Notes: a model not told the origin generated them from the sequence alone. 9,601 nt of DNA from an uncultured Mailhella sp. (GCA_948482415.1 CAOMFZ010000079.1:1-9601), one strand, 5' to 3'. Shown: positions 1-6,856, counted from the stretch's first letter. A program made the numbers and translations.

Positions 1-1300
1 TAAGCTTTACATAACCTGTTGAGAACATAAGCAGAGCAGGAGCCAATTCATAAGGCAAAACAAATTGGTCAAGTCCGTAAAGGAAGCTGTATAAGGTAGG
101 CTTAATGGTCATGCCCAAGTCAATTGCAATTTGCGCCATAGGAACACTGAGGGATGTTGCCGCTGCCACAGGGGTAAGGAGGAAGTTTGCAATTACCCCG
201 ACAAAGTAGGCAAACAAGTTTGCAAGGGCGCTGTTTTCAATGCTTTGTAAAACAGGTACGATTTTTGAAGACAGCCATGCAGGGATACCGAGGGTGCCTG
301 CCACAAAGCCGATAGCCATACAGCCAACAATAAAGAACAAAATGGAGAAGTTTACTTTTTCAATGTCACTGCATTCAAAAACATTGAATAAAGGCGTAAA
401 TCCTAAAAAGACAATGAATGCGAATAAATAATAGCCGGGCAGGTGGTGCAGGGGTTCAAATACAAATCCTGCCAGAGCAAGCAGAGAAAGCACAAGCGCA
501 CGTTTTTCAAGGGAGCTCATTTTGCCCAGTTTATCGAGTTCAGACTTTGCTTCTAAAACACATTTTTGGATATGAGGATAAAGGGCTTTATTGCCAAAGA
601 AATAGAGCAATGCAATACCAATAATAATATGTACAATACAGTAGGTAGCGTTTTCAATCCAAAATCCTATCCAGCTAAATTCAACGCCCATATCTTTTAC
701 CATGAGTAACCCAATAATTCCTGTATTATTGGGTAAATACATGGCAGAAGAAATTGCGCCGCCAAAGAATGCTCCCATGATAATGGTACTTGCTTCTTTA
801 GAGCCTTTTTCAAGGTGGAGGCTTTGGCAGATACTAGTTGCAATGGTCATGAATAAAATAAGAACAGTAATAATATCAGGAATAAGAGCACTGATAACAA
901 CACCTGCCAAGAAGAAAGCAATCAAAAGGCGCAAAGGTGTTTTGGCAACATTGGAAAGGATTAAAAGGGCGATGCGCTGGGCGAGATTGGATTTTTCCAT
1001 TAAAACGCCAATGAGCATGCCACTTAAAACAATCCACGGAATAGGAGCAAGCCAGCCGCTGAAGACAACATCAGGCGTTGAAATTCCGGAAATCACATAG
1101 AACATGAGCAAGGTCAGAATTGCCACAACCATGCTGACAAGTTCAAAAGCAAACAAGCTCAAGGCAAGCACACTGCTGAACCAATAAAGGTTTAATTTCA
1201 TATTTTCAGGATTGTAGAATAAAAAGGTAACAAATCCTGCTGTTACAAAACATAAAAGCCACTGTTTCCAAGATTTAACAACACATTCTTCTGTAAGCAT
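1..1300 (-). CDS. DASS/SLC13-family anion permease (3' end beyond window)
   Basis: The minus frame is open from an ATG at 1300 to the window edge, giving 433 residues with no stop. A good GGAGG lies just upstream of the ATG. The protein is strongly hydrophobic with about 11 membrane segments. The two halves are split by a hydrophilic loop near residues 245-266 (KSELDKLGKMSSLEKR). Each half has a helix break of the kind found at DASS anion sites: YLPNNTG at 189-194 and TPVAAATSLSVP at 376-387. DASS (SLC13) members carry dicarboxylates, citrate or sulfate, usually with sodium. The substrate here cannot be read from sequence. Divergence from the ASST-family gene, with mirrored operators, suggests it moves that enzyme's substrate or product, perhaps an organic sulfate or sulfonate; this is inference. 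Only the last few tens of residues should be missing. Another ion-transporter-superfamily member (ArsB/NhaD-like) is the main alternative. Confidence 0.75.
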   Translation of the reverse strand, partial: MLTEECVVKSWKQWLLCFVTAGFVTFLFYNPENMKLNLYWFSSVLALSLFAFELVSMVVAILTLLMFYVISGISTPDVVFSGWLAPIPWIVLSGMLIGVLMEKSNLAQRIALLILSNVAKTPLRLLIAFFLAGVVISALIPDIITVLILFMTIATSICQSLHLEKGSKEASTIIMGAFFGGAISSAMYLPNNTGIIGLLMVKDMGVEFSWIGFWIENATYCIVHIIIGIALLYFFGNKALYPHIQKCVLEAKSELDKLGKMSSLEKRALVLSLLALAGFVFEPLHHLPGYYLFAFIVFLGFTPLFNVFECSDIEKVNFSILFFIVGCMAIGFVAGTLGIPAWLSSKIVPVLQSIENSALANLFAYFVGVIANFLLTPVAAATSLSVPMAQIAIDLGMTIKPTLYSFLYGLDQFVLPYELAPALLMFSTGYVKL

Positions 1301-1322
1301 AAAGCCTCCATACATAGGGTTT

Positions 1323-1328
1323 ATTATA
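1323..1328 (-). promoter_or_regulatory. Candidate -10 box of the permease promoter
   Basis: On the minus strand the sequence is TATAAT, a perfect sigma-70 -10 hexamer, which would start transcription near 1316, some 16 nt before the permease ATG. A TATTTT at 1333-1328 is an alternative, starting near 1321. The TGCAC-N6-GTGCA palindrome would then be centred at about -46 or -41.5, the range used by Crp-type activators. The surroundings are AT-rich, so chance -10 boxes are expected. Confidence 0.35.
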
Positions 1329-1353
1329 AAATAAAAAAAGCGCATGTTAAATT

Positions 1354-1371
1354 CTGCACAATATAGTGCAA
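1354..1371. promoter_or_regulatory. Crp/Fnr-type operator, permease-proximal copy
   Basis: TGCAC-AATATA-GTGCA at 1355-1370 is a perfect 5-bp inverted repeat with a 6-bp spacer, the geometry of CRP sites (TGTGA-N6-TCACA). Read toward the permease the site is TTGCACTATATTGTGCA. It lies 54 bp before the permease ATG and has the same half-sites and spacing as the copy at 1521-1538. The likely binder is the Crp/Fnr-family protein encoded at 3227-3895 (inference). Confidence 0.55.
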
Positions 1372-1395
1372 TTTTACAAAAAAGAATTTTAGACA

Positions 1396-1500
1396 GTGTT
1401 GTCATTTATTTATAACATATTGATTTTATTATATAAATTTATTTTATGTTTTTCTGATTTTACAAATAATTTCAATATGTTGTATTCATAATGACGACAC
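1396..1500. repeat. Inverted repeat forming the centre of the divergent regulatory region
   Basis: The arms are 1396-1423 and 1472-1500. The outer parts match as GTGTTGTCATT against the complement of AATGACGACAC (one mismatch in 11). The inner parts match as AACATATTGA against TCAATATGTT (10 of 10). About 8-9 diverged bases separate the inner and outer blocks. The centre near 1448 nearly coincides with the midpoint of the two flanking palindromic operators (about 1446). Each gene therefore sees the same boxes in the same order, as if one promoter module had been duplicated in inverted orientation. Confidence 0.7.
1413..1425 (-). promoter_or_regulatory. IHF-like site upstream of the permease
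   Basis: The minus strand reads AATCAATATGTTA, a full match to the E. coli IHF consensus WATCAANNNNTTR. A one-mismatch counterpart (TTTCAATATGTTG, 1470-1482) sits at the mirrored position before the ASST-family gene. IHF bends DNA in many proteobacterial promoters. AT-rich DNA gives chance matches, so this is a candidate only. Confidence 0.4.
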
Positions 1501-1520
1501 CCTTTAGAAACTTTTATAAA

Positions 1521-1538
1521 TTGCACAATGTTGTGCAA
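1521..1538. promoter_or_regulatory. Crp/Fnr-type operator, ASST-proximal copy
   Basis: TTGCACAA-TG-TTGTGCAA is a perfect 8-bp inverted repeat whose core is TGCAC-N6-GTGCA, the same as the copy at 1354-1371. It ends 57 bp before the ASST-family ATG. An extended -10-like TGCTATATG at 1556-1564 would place the start near 1571 and this operator at exactly -41.5, the class II activation position of Crp-family regulators. If the TATGAT at 1544-1549 were used instead, the site would overlap the promoter and suggest repression. Confidence 0.65.
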
Positions 1539-1555
1539 AAATAATATGATTTTTG

Positions 1556-1564
1556 TGCTATATG
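1556..1564 (+). promoter_or_regulatory. Candidate extended -10 of the ASST-family gene
   Basis: TGCTATATG resembles the extended -10 TGnTATAAT, matching the TG and four of six hexamer bases. No -35 hexamer is evident, as is usual for activator-dependent promoters; the palindrome at 1521-1538 occupies that zone. The predicted transcript starts near 1571. Confidence 0.3.
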
Positions 1565-1595
1565 AAAAAAACACAAACTAAAAAAGGAGATAATT

Positions 1596-3050
1596 ATGGG
1601 CTATCCTACCGTTTATCCTACTGGGGTTTTGCGTTATAATCCTGAAAAAGCTTGGAGTGGCTATACCATTATGCCTCTCCATAATCGCGGTTCATTGCTT
1701 ATTGATATGAATGGCCGTGAAGTTCGTTTATGGAAACACTTTGAAGGCTTCCCGACAAAATTGTTCCCCGGCGGACATATTTTGGCAAGTTCCGGCGTAA
1801 GAAATCCAAAATACGGTTTGCAGGACGAACGTGATTTAGTGCAAATTGATTTTGATGGTAAAATAGTTTGGAAATGGAATAAAGCTGAATTTATTGATGA
1901 TAAAGATCCAAACGAAGAGCCGCAATGGATGGCTCGTCAGCACCATGATTATCAGCGTGACGGCAACCCTGTCGGTTATTATGTTCCCGGCATGGAACCA
2001 AAAATCGACGGCGGCAACACCTTGATTTTGGCTCATAAAGATGTACATTGTCCTTATATTTCTGAAAAACACCTTTTAGATGACGTTGTCTATGAAGTTG
2101 ACTGGGACGGCGATATTCTTTGGGAATGGAAAGCCTCTGACCACGTCGAAGAAATGGGCTTTTCTCAGGAAGCGCTCAATGCCATGAGCCGCAACCCTAA
2201 CTTTAGAGGCGGTTCGCTGATTGAAGAAGCTCCGAGCCTTGGCGACTGGATGCATATCAACTCCATGTCTAAACTGGGACCAAATAAATGGTATGATCAG
2301 GGTGATGAACGTTTTAATCCTGAAAATATTATTATGGACGGACGTGAAGTCAATATTATTTTCATTGTTGATAAAAAGACCGGTAAAATTGTATGGCAAG
2401 TCGGTCCTGATTACAATAAGACTCCGGAACTCAAGAAACTTGGCTGGATTATCGGTCAGCACCATGCTCATATGATTCCTCGCGGCTTGCCAGGCGAAGG
2501 TAATATCCTCGTTTACGATAACGGCGGCTGGGCTGGTTATGGTGCTCCGAACCCGGGTGCACATGACGGTACAAAGACCGCTCTTCGTGACTATTCCCGT
2601 GTTCTTGAATTTAACCCAATTACTTTGGAAATTGTATGGCAATGCACACCAAAAGAAATGGGTTATCTCATTCCTCTTGACGCCTGCCGTTTCTATAGTC
2701 CATTCATCAGCTCTGCGCAGCGTCTGCCAAACGGCAATACCCTTATTACTGAAGGTTCTGACGGCAGACTTGTTGAAGTTACAAAAGACTATGAAATTGT
2801 TTGGGAATATGTATGCCCCTATTTCTACGAAGCAGACAATATGAACTATATTTATCGTGCATACCGTGCCCCTTATGAATGGGTACCTCAACTCGATAAA
2901 CCTGTTGAAACAGAAATTAAGCCTCTTGATAAGAGTTCTTTCCGTGTTCCGGGTGCAGCTCCGCTTGGCTGTGACAATATCGTGGAAGTTGAAGGAACTA
3001 TTGAGCCATACGGCGGTACAGCCGGCCACTGTGTTGGTAATATTGAATAA
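1596..3050 (+). CDS. Aryl-sulfate sulfotransferase (ASST)-family beta-propeller protein
   Basis: This 484-residue protein has the ATG preceded by AAGGAGA at 5-nt spacing. It shows the repeated propeller blades of ASST proteins, each ending in a turn such as DGKIVWKW (87-94), DGDILWEW (171-178), TGKIVWQVG (262-270) and YEIVWEY (399-405). Family-like signatures include DWMHINS (217-223), QHHAHMIPRG (288-297), NGNTLITEG (379-387) and the aromatic YRAYRAPYEW near 420-429. H220, H289, H290 and H292 are candidates for the catalytic or anion-binding histidines; ASST uses a sulfo-histidine intermediate to pass sulfate from one phenol ester to another. No signal peptide or lipobox is visible, so the protein should be cytoplasmic, unlike the periplasmic E. 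coli enzyme. The real donor and acceptor are unknown. It is divergent from an anion permease and has a palindromic operator, which suggests a joint uptake and conversion role. It ends in two tandem terminators. Confidence 0.8.
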   Translation: MGYPTVYPTGVLRYNPEKAWSGYTIMPLHNRGSLLIDMNGREVRLWKHFEGFPTKLFPGGHILASSGVRNPKYGLQDERDLVQIDFDGKIVWKWNKAEFIDDKDPNEEPQWMARQHHDYQRDGNPVGYYVPGMEPKIDGGNTLILAHKDVHCPYISEKHLLDDVVYEVDWDGDILWEWKASDHVEEMGFSQEALNAMSRNPNFRGGSLIEEAPSLGDWMHINSMSKLGPNKWYDQGDERFNPENIIMDGREVNIIFIVDKKTGKIVWQVGPDYNKTPELKKLGWIIGQHHAHMIPRGLPGEGNILVYDNGGWAGYGAPNPGAHDGTKTALRDYSRVLEFNPITLEIVWQCTPKEMGYLIPLDACRFYSPFISSAQRLPNGNTLITEGSDGRLVEVTKDYEIVWEYVCPYFYEADNMNYIYRAYRAPYEWVPQLDKPVETEIKPLDKSSFRVPGAAPLGCDNIVEVEGTIEPYGGTAGHCVGNIE

Positions 3051-3071
3051 TAATTAAACAATGATTTGAAT

Positions 3072-3128
3072 AAAAGCCACCCGCAAATGTACTGCTTCAA
3101 AAGCAGGGCAAACGTGAGTGGCTTTTTT
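3072..3128 (+). terminator. Terminator 1 after the ASST-family gene, with a nested hairpin
   Basis: AAAAGCCAC (3072-3080) pairs with GTGGCTTTT (3118-3126), followed by further T. Inside is a second hairpin, CTGCTT-CAA-AAGCAG (3092-3106). The internal loop between the two stems has similar GCAAAYG strands on both sides (CGCAAATG and GGCAAACG). This is longer than a normal terminator and may hold extra structure. Confidence 0.7.
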
Positions 3129-3146
3129 GTAGAAAAACAAATATAT

Positions 3147-3176
3147 AGAAAGCACAAATAGTGCTTTCTTTTTTTT
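3147..3176 (+). terminator. Terminator 2 after the ASST-family gene
   Basis: AGAAAGCAC-AAATA-GTGCTTTCT is a perfect 9-bp stem with a 5-nt loop, followed by seven more T. It is a textbook intrinsic terminator. Placed directly after another terminator, it should isolate the following Crp-family gene from ASST transcription. Confidence 0.85.
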
Positions 3177-3226
3177 ATGAAATAGGATAGCCTTAAAATA
3201 TTCAAAAGATATCAGAGGCAAATATA

Positions 3227-3895
3227 ATGAATAATATTTGGATACAGTCTCATGTGTTATCAGGGCTCAATAAAGAATGGGAAAAATTTTTGCACTTGGG
3301 CATAAAAAAGAATGTTTCTAAAGGAACTATTTTAGAAAGTCTTAATGCTGATACTTTTGGATATTTATATAAAGGACAATTATCGCTTTCCAGTGTTTCC
3401 TGGGAAGGCAAGGCTCGAGTGGTATTTTATCTTGAAGACGGCTGTATTTGTCTGGAAAACAAATTGTTTCACCAATACAGTGATATTTATTTGCCTGAAT
3501 TTGTGGCAACAAAAGATTGTATTTTGTATTTTTTTCCTAAAGAATTATTGACAAGTGTTGAATTTGCAAAGGAAAACCCGGAACTAATGCTCAGTATCAT
3601 TCGCTCCGAAGCCATTAAAGCCGGTGCTTTTTATGTCCAGCTTAGTGAAAAAGCTGCCATGGATTCCATAGCGCTTATTGCGCGTTTCTTAATGCGGCAG
3701 TATCTGAAAGTGAATAAGACAACCTTTAACTTGGGCTTTTCGCAGACAGAATTGTCTCTTATGCTTAATATTCATAGAAATACCTTGTGCCGCAATATCC
3801 GGGAATTGCGAGAGGCGGGCATTATCGGCAAGTGCACAAAAAATTGTCTGGAAATTATTGATTTGCAGCGTTTGGAAGAATTGGCAAAAATATAG
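3227..3895 (+). CDS. Crp/Fnr-family transcriptional regulator
   Basis: This 222-residue protein has its ATG after AGAGG at 8-nt spacing. Residues 20-125 fit the cyclic-nucleotide-binding-like beta-roll (KGTILESLN, GYLYKGQLSL, VVFYLEDG). A long helix follows near 125-160, then a Crp-type winged helix-turn-helix at about 165-222. The recognition helix is NIHRNTLCRNIREL (181-194). Aligned to E. coli CRP, R184 and R189 keep the two arginines (R180, R185), while N185 replaces E181. The phosphate-pocket pattern of cAMP binders is not evident and there is no Fnr-type N-terminal cysteine cluster, so the signal is unknown. It follows the ASST-family gene in the same direction but behind two terminators, so it should have its own promoter. 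It probably controls the ASST/permease pair through the TGCAC-N6-GTGCA sites; this is inference from proximity and helix residues. Confidence 0.85.
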   Translation: MNNIWIQSHVLSGLNKEWEKFLHLGIKKNVSKGTILESLNADTFGYLYKGQLSLSSVSWEGKARVVFYLEDGCICLENKLFHQYSDIYLPEFVATKDCILYFFPKELLTSVEFAKENPELMLSIIRSEAIKAGAFYVQLSEKAAMDSIALIARFLMRQYLKVNKTTFNLGFSQTELSLMLNIHRNTLCRNIRELREAGIIGKCTKNCLEIIDLQRLEELAKI

Positions 3896-3930
3896 TTGAA
3901 AATAAATTGCCGCTGAGAATAAATTTTCCT

Positions 3931-4073
3931 CTAAAGCAATTCCGGTAAATCTTGCGACTTTTCTATGCAGGGGCAAAACTTTTTATAAAAAGTTTCTTCC
4001 CCTGCACCCCTTTACAAAAATTTTTAAGCTTTCTTATAAAAATTTGTTGCAATTATTTCCGGAATTGCTCTAG
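3931..4073. repeat. MITE-like or extragenic palindromic element
   Basis: The 28-bp outer arms (3931-3958 and 4046-4073) are imperfect inverted repeats; GCAATTCCGG is identical in both and the ends read CTAaAG and CTAgAG. Inside is a nested hairpin: GCAGGGG (3967-3973) pairs with CCCCTGC (3999-4005) and encloses the perfect 20-nt palindrome AAACTTTTTATAAAAAGTTT (3976-3995). The element holds no protein and no clear target-site duplication. It could be a non-autonomous mobile element or a dispersed 3'-end repeat that also helps end the Crp-family transcript. Confidence 0.6.
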
Positions 4074-4148
4074 TTTCGGAAATGTCCTATGAGTATGATG
4101 TACATTCAACAACGAAAAGAAATCAGTTATAAAATTTTCATCATTAAC

Positions 4149-4177
4149 AAAAAAAGGCGGCATGAGCCGCCTTTTTT
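4149..4177. terminator. Bidirectional terminator, mainly for tpa
   Basis: The stem GGCGGC-ATGA-GCCGCC (4156-4171) is flanked by A7 on the left and T6 on the right, so it can terminate on both strands. It lies 24 bp past the tpa stop codon on the minus strand and also blocks transcription coming from the Crp-family gene on the plus strand. An outer TTAACAAAAA/TTTTTGTTAA pair extends the symmetry. Confidence 0.9.
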
Positions 4178-4200
4178 ATATTTTTGTTAATTGCAAATTA

Positions 4201-5592
4201 TTATTTGCTAACTTCAGCAAGAGCTTTATCAACAGCTGCAACGATAACATCGATATCAGCTTTTGTAGCAATAAGAGCAGGGCTGAAGCAAAGAGTGTTG
4301 TTGAATTGCTTGAAGCAGCGAGATGTTTTACCAATGAGAACACCTTGTTTCATGCAGCTGCCAACAACTGCGCCGGCAAATGATTCAGCAACTGGTTCTT
4401 TTGTAGCACGGTCTTTTACAAGTTCCATACCTAAGAACAAGCCTTTACCGCGAACATCACCAACACATGCATATTTATCTTTGAGTTTCAAGAGTTCGCC
4501 CATGAAGTATTCACCAACTTTAGTGGTGTTTTCAAGGAGGTTTTCTCTTTCGATAATTTCGAGGTTAGCAATAGCAGCAGCAGGACCGGAAGTACATCCG
4601 CCGAAGGTAGAAATATCACGGAAATACTTTTCACGGTCAGCAGGATCTGCGATGAAGTCTTGGAATACTTTTTCAGTTGTAACTGTGCAGGAGATAGCAG
4701 CATAACCGGAAGCAACACCTTTAGCCATTGTTACGATATCCGGCTGTACGTCGAAGTGTTGGTAACCGAACCATTTACCAGTTCTGCCAAGACCGCAGAC
4801 AACTTCGTCGATGATAAGAAGAACATCATATTTCTTACATACTTCAGAAACTTTCTTGAGGTAGTCTTTTGGTGGAACAAGAACACCACCGCCAGCGGTG
4901 ATAGGTTCAACGATAACACCGCCAACAGTGTCAGGACCTTCAGCAATGATTACATCTTCGAGTTGTTTTGCAAATCTTTCGCCAAGGGAAGGATCGTTTG
5001 GATCAAGACCCCATGGGTTACGATAGCAGTTAGCAGCCGGGAATGGAATAAAGCCAGGAGTGAAAGGACCATATTGGTCACGGCGTTCTTCTTGTCCGCA
5101 GGCAGAAAGAGTAGAAATGGTGGTACCGTGGTAGTCACGTTCACGATAAAGAACTTTATATTTCTTGCCCTGGTGTTTCAAAACAGAAATTTGACGAACG
5201 ATTTTGAATGCTTTTTCGTTAGCTTCTGAACCGGAGTTAGAAATATAAACACGGCTCATGCCAGGCATTTTAGAAATAAGTTTTTCAGCGAAAATAGCAG
5301 TTGGGGTGCTGCCGAAAGAGTTAGCGAAGTAGCAGAGTTTTTTCATTTGTTTTGCTACAGCGTCAACGATTTCGTCACGGCCGTAACCAACGTTAACAGT
5401 CCAAACACCGCCGGATACGGCGTCAAGGTATTTGTTGCCTTTTACGTCCCATACATTGATGCCTTCGCCATGGTCAATGATCATTGGGTCAGCTTTTTCA
5501 AAAGATTTGTGTTGGGTCAAATGGTGCCATACATATTTTTTATCAAGATCAATAACTTCTTGAGCGGTAAGTTCTTTTTTGCAGCAAGCCAT
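4201..5592 (-). CDS. tpa: Taurine:pyruvate aminotransferase
   Basis: This 463-residue class III (omega) PLP aminotransferase transfers the amino group of taurine to pyruvate, giving sulfoacetaldehyde and alanine in the cytoplasm. Visible motifs are NSGSEANE (119-126) for the PLP phosphate, YHG (154-156) stacking on the ring, IDEVVCGLGRTG (261-272) with D262 for the pyridine nitrogen, the Schiff-base lysine K291 in TMAKGVASGY, and TFGG (329-332). The N-terminal KKYVWHHLTQHKSF segment resembles Tpa and related enzymes that act on taurine or beta-alanine. The start has GGAGG about 9 nt upstream. Ald, which recycles the alanine, lies just upstream on the same strand, and xsc and a sigma-54 activator are near, which strongly favours taurine over other amines. 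A strong terminator sits between ald and tpa. The family alone would also allow beta-alanine or polyamine activity. Confidence 0.93.
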   Translation of the reverse strand: MACCKKELTAQEVIDLDKKYVWHHLTQHKSFEKADPMIIDHGEGINVWDVKGNKYLDAVSGGVWTVNVGYGRDEIVDAVAKQMKKLCYFANSFGSTPTAIFAEKLISKMPGMSRVYISNSGSEANEKAFKIVRQISVLKHQGKKYKVLYRERDYHGTTISTLSACGQEERRDQYGPFTPGFIPFPAANCYRNPWGLDPNDPSLGERFAKQLEDVIIAEGPDTVGGVIVEPITAGGGVLVPPKDYLKKVSEVCKKYDVLLIIDEVVCGLGRTGKWFGYQHFDVQPDIVTMAKGVASGYAAISCTVTTEKVFQDFIADPADREKYFRDISTFGGCTSGPAAAIANLEIIERENLLENTTKVGEYFMGELLKLKDKYACVGDVRGKGLFLGMELVKDRATKEPVAESFAGAVVGSCMKQGVLIGKTSRCFKQFNNTLCFSPALIATKADIDVIVAAVDKALAEVSK

Positions 5593-5632
5593 AATAATAA
5601 GCCTCCAAAAAGGATTTTTTAAAAATGTTTAT

Positions 5633-5670
5633 AAAAAAAGTCCACAAGGGAAGAATATTCCCTTATGGAC
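5633..5670 (-). terminator. Intrinsic terminator or attenuator between ald and tpa
   Basis: On the minus strand a 13-bp stem (5670-5658 with 5652-5640, one G.U pair, 5-nt loop TATTC) is followed by T7 at 5639-5633. It begins 12 nt after the ald stop, and only about 40 nt remain before the tpa start. It looks fully functional, so tpa must depend on read-through, RNA processing or a cryptic promoter in the short AT-rich stretch after it. Confidence 0.85.
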
Positions 5671-5682
5671 ATAAAGTTTATA

Positions 5683-6804
5683 TTAGAGTGCTTCGCTCAA
5701 AGCGTGGCATTCCATACCTAATTTGTCTGCAACGCCCTTGAAGAATACTTTACCGTCATGGGTGTTAAGACCTTTAGCAAGAGATTCGTTGTCTTGGCAA
5801 GCTTTCTTCCAGCCCTTGTTAGCAAGTTGTACCATGTAAGGCAAGGTTGCGTTGGTAAGGGTGAAGGTAGAAGTACGAGCAACAGCACCAGGCATGTTGC
5901 CTACGCAGTAGCAAACAACGCCGTTGTCTGACATGAAGGTAGGATTATCGTGGCTTGTAGCACCGTGTTTAGCGGTAAGTTCAACAGCACCGCCTTGGTC
6001 GATAGCAACGTCAACGATAACTGAACCAGCTTTCATGGTTTTTACCATTTCTGTGGTTACGAGTTGTGGAGTTGCAGCACCAGGAATAAGAACAGAACCG
6101 ATAACAACGTCAGCTTCTTTTACTGCATGAGCAATGTTCAATGAGTTAGAGAAGAGAGTTTGGATTTTGTTGCCATAGAGGTCGTCGATTTGACGGAGAC
6201 GGTCGATGTTGTTATCAATAATGGTAACTTTAGCGCCCATGCCAACAGCAACTTTAGCAGCGTTGAAACCAACAACACCAGCACCAACTACTACGAAGTT
6301 AGCAGCAGGAACACCGGCAGTACCACCCATAAGGAGACCCATGCCGCCAGCGTTTTTGGTGAGGAGGTTAGCAGCAACTTGAGCAGCCATACGACCTGCA
6401 ACTTCTGACATAGGAGCGAGAAGAGGAAGAACGCGGGTTGGGAGTTGAACTGTTTCGTAAGCAATACCGGTTACTTTGTTCTTAAGAAGAGCATCGGTAA
6501 GTTTTGGTTCTGCAGCAAGGTGGAGATAGGTAAAGAGAACCATACCCGGACGGAAGAATTTGTATTCTTCTTCAAGTGGTTCTTTTACTTTAACAACCAT
6601 TTCACCGCTCCAAGCTTCAGCAGCGGTTTTAACAATTTTTGCACCTTGTGCTTTATAGTCATCATCGGAAATACCAATAGCAGCACCGGCACCTGTTTCA
6701 ACTAAAACTTCGTGTTTAGCGTCAACAAGGGCTCTAACACCTGCAGGGGTAATACCAACACGATATTCTTTGTTTTTAATTTCCTTTGGGATACTAACAA
6801 TCAT
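5683..6804 (-). CDS. ald: NAD-dependent alanine dehydrogenase
   Basis: This 373-residue protein has the full family length. It deaminates L-alanine to pyruvate and ammonia with NAD+ and so regenerates the amino acceptor used by Tpa. The N-terminal IPKEIKNKEYRVGITPAGV is typical of Ald. Substrate and catalytic residues match the characterised enzymes: K74 in VKVKEP, H95 in FTYLHLA, and D269 in DVAIDQGG. The NAD fold has GAGVVGFNAA (174-183) and the adenosine-binding acid D197 in TIIDNN. LAPMSEVAGRMAAQ (129-142) and the C-terminal KGLNTHDGKV are also family hallmarks. AGGAGA lies 6 nt before the ATG. The gene has a good -24/-12 promoter about 70-90 bp upstream and is first in the ald-tpa pair. 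In taurine users this dedicated ald keeps alanine from accumulating. Confidence 0.96.
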   Translation of the reverse strand: MIVSIPKEIKNKEYRVGITPAGVRALVDAKHEVLVETGAGAAIGISDDDYKAQGAKIVKTAAEAWSGEMVVKVKEPLEEEYKFFRPGMVLFTYLHLAAEPKLTDALLKNKVTGIAYETVQLPTRVLPLLAPMSEVAGRMAAQVAANLLTKNAGGMGLLMGGTAGVPAANFVVVGAGVVGFNAAKVAVGMGAKVTIIDNNIDRLRQIDDLYGNKIQTLFSNSLNIAHAVKEADVVIGSVLIPGAATPQLVTTEMVKTMKAGSVIVDVAIDQGGAVELTAKHGATSHDNPTFMSDNGVVCYCVGNMPGAVARTSTFTLTNATLPYMVQLANKGWKKACQDNESLAKGLNTHDGKVFFKGVADKLGMECHALSEAL

Positions 6805-6836
6805 TTTTTTTCTCCTAAAAATTTTTTTAGTTAGTT

Positions 6837-6856
6837 TAAACAGAAAACTCTGTTTA
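6837..6856. repeat. Small inverted repeat in the ald leader
   Basis: TAAACAGA-AAAC-TCTGTTTA is a perfect 8-bp inverted repeat with a 4-nt loop. It would lie about 10-30 nt after the predicted ald transcription start. It could be an mRNA hairpin protecting the 5' end or a protein site. It has no T-run, so it is not a terminator. Confidence 0.4.

Noticed and set aside
702..1100. Open plus-strand frame of 132 codons opposite the permease gene
   Set aside because: It lies fully antisense to a continuous, strongly hydrophobic minus-strand frame with a good ribosome-binding site, and its protein resembles nothing I know.
2076..3029. Open minus-strand frame of 317 codons opposite the ASST-family gene
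   Set aside because: It is a shadow of a well-supported family gene; its translation has no recognisable domain and no ribosome-binding site was evident.
4660..5229. Open plus-strand frame of 189 codons opposite tpa
   Set aside because: It is antisense to tpa, whose PLP motifs are complete, and the translation shows no family features.
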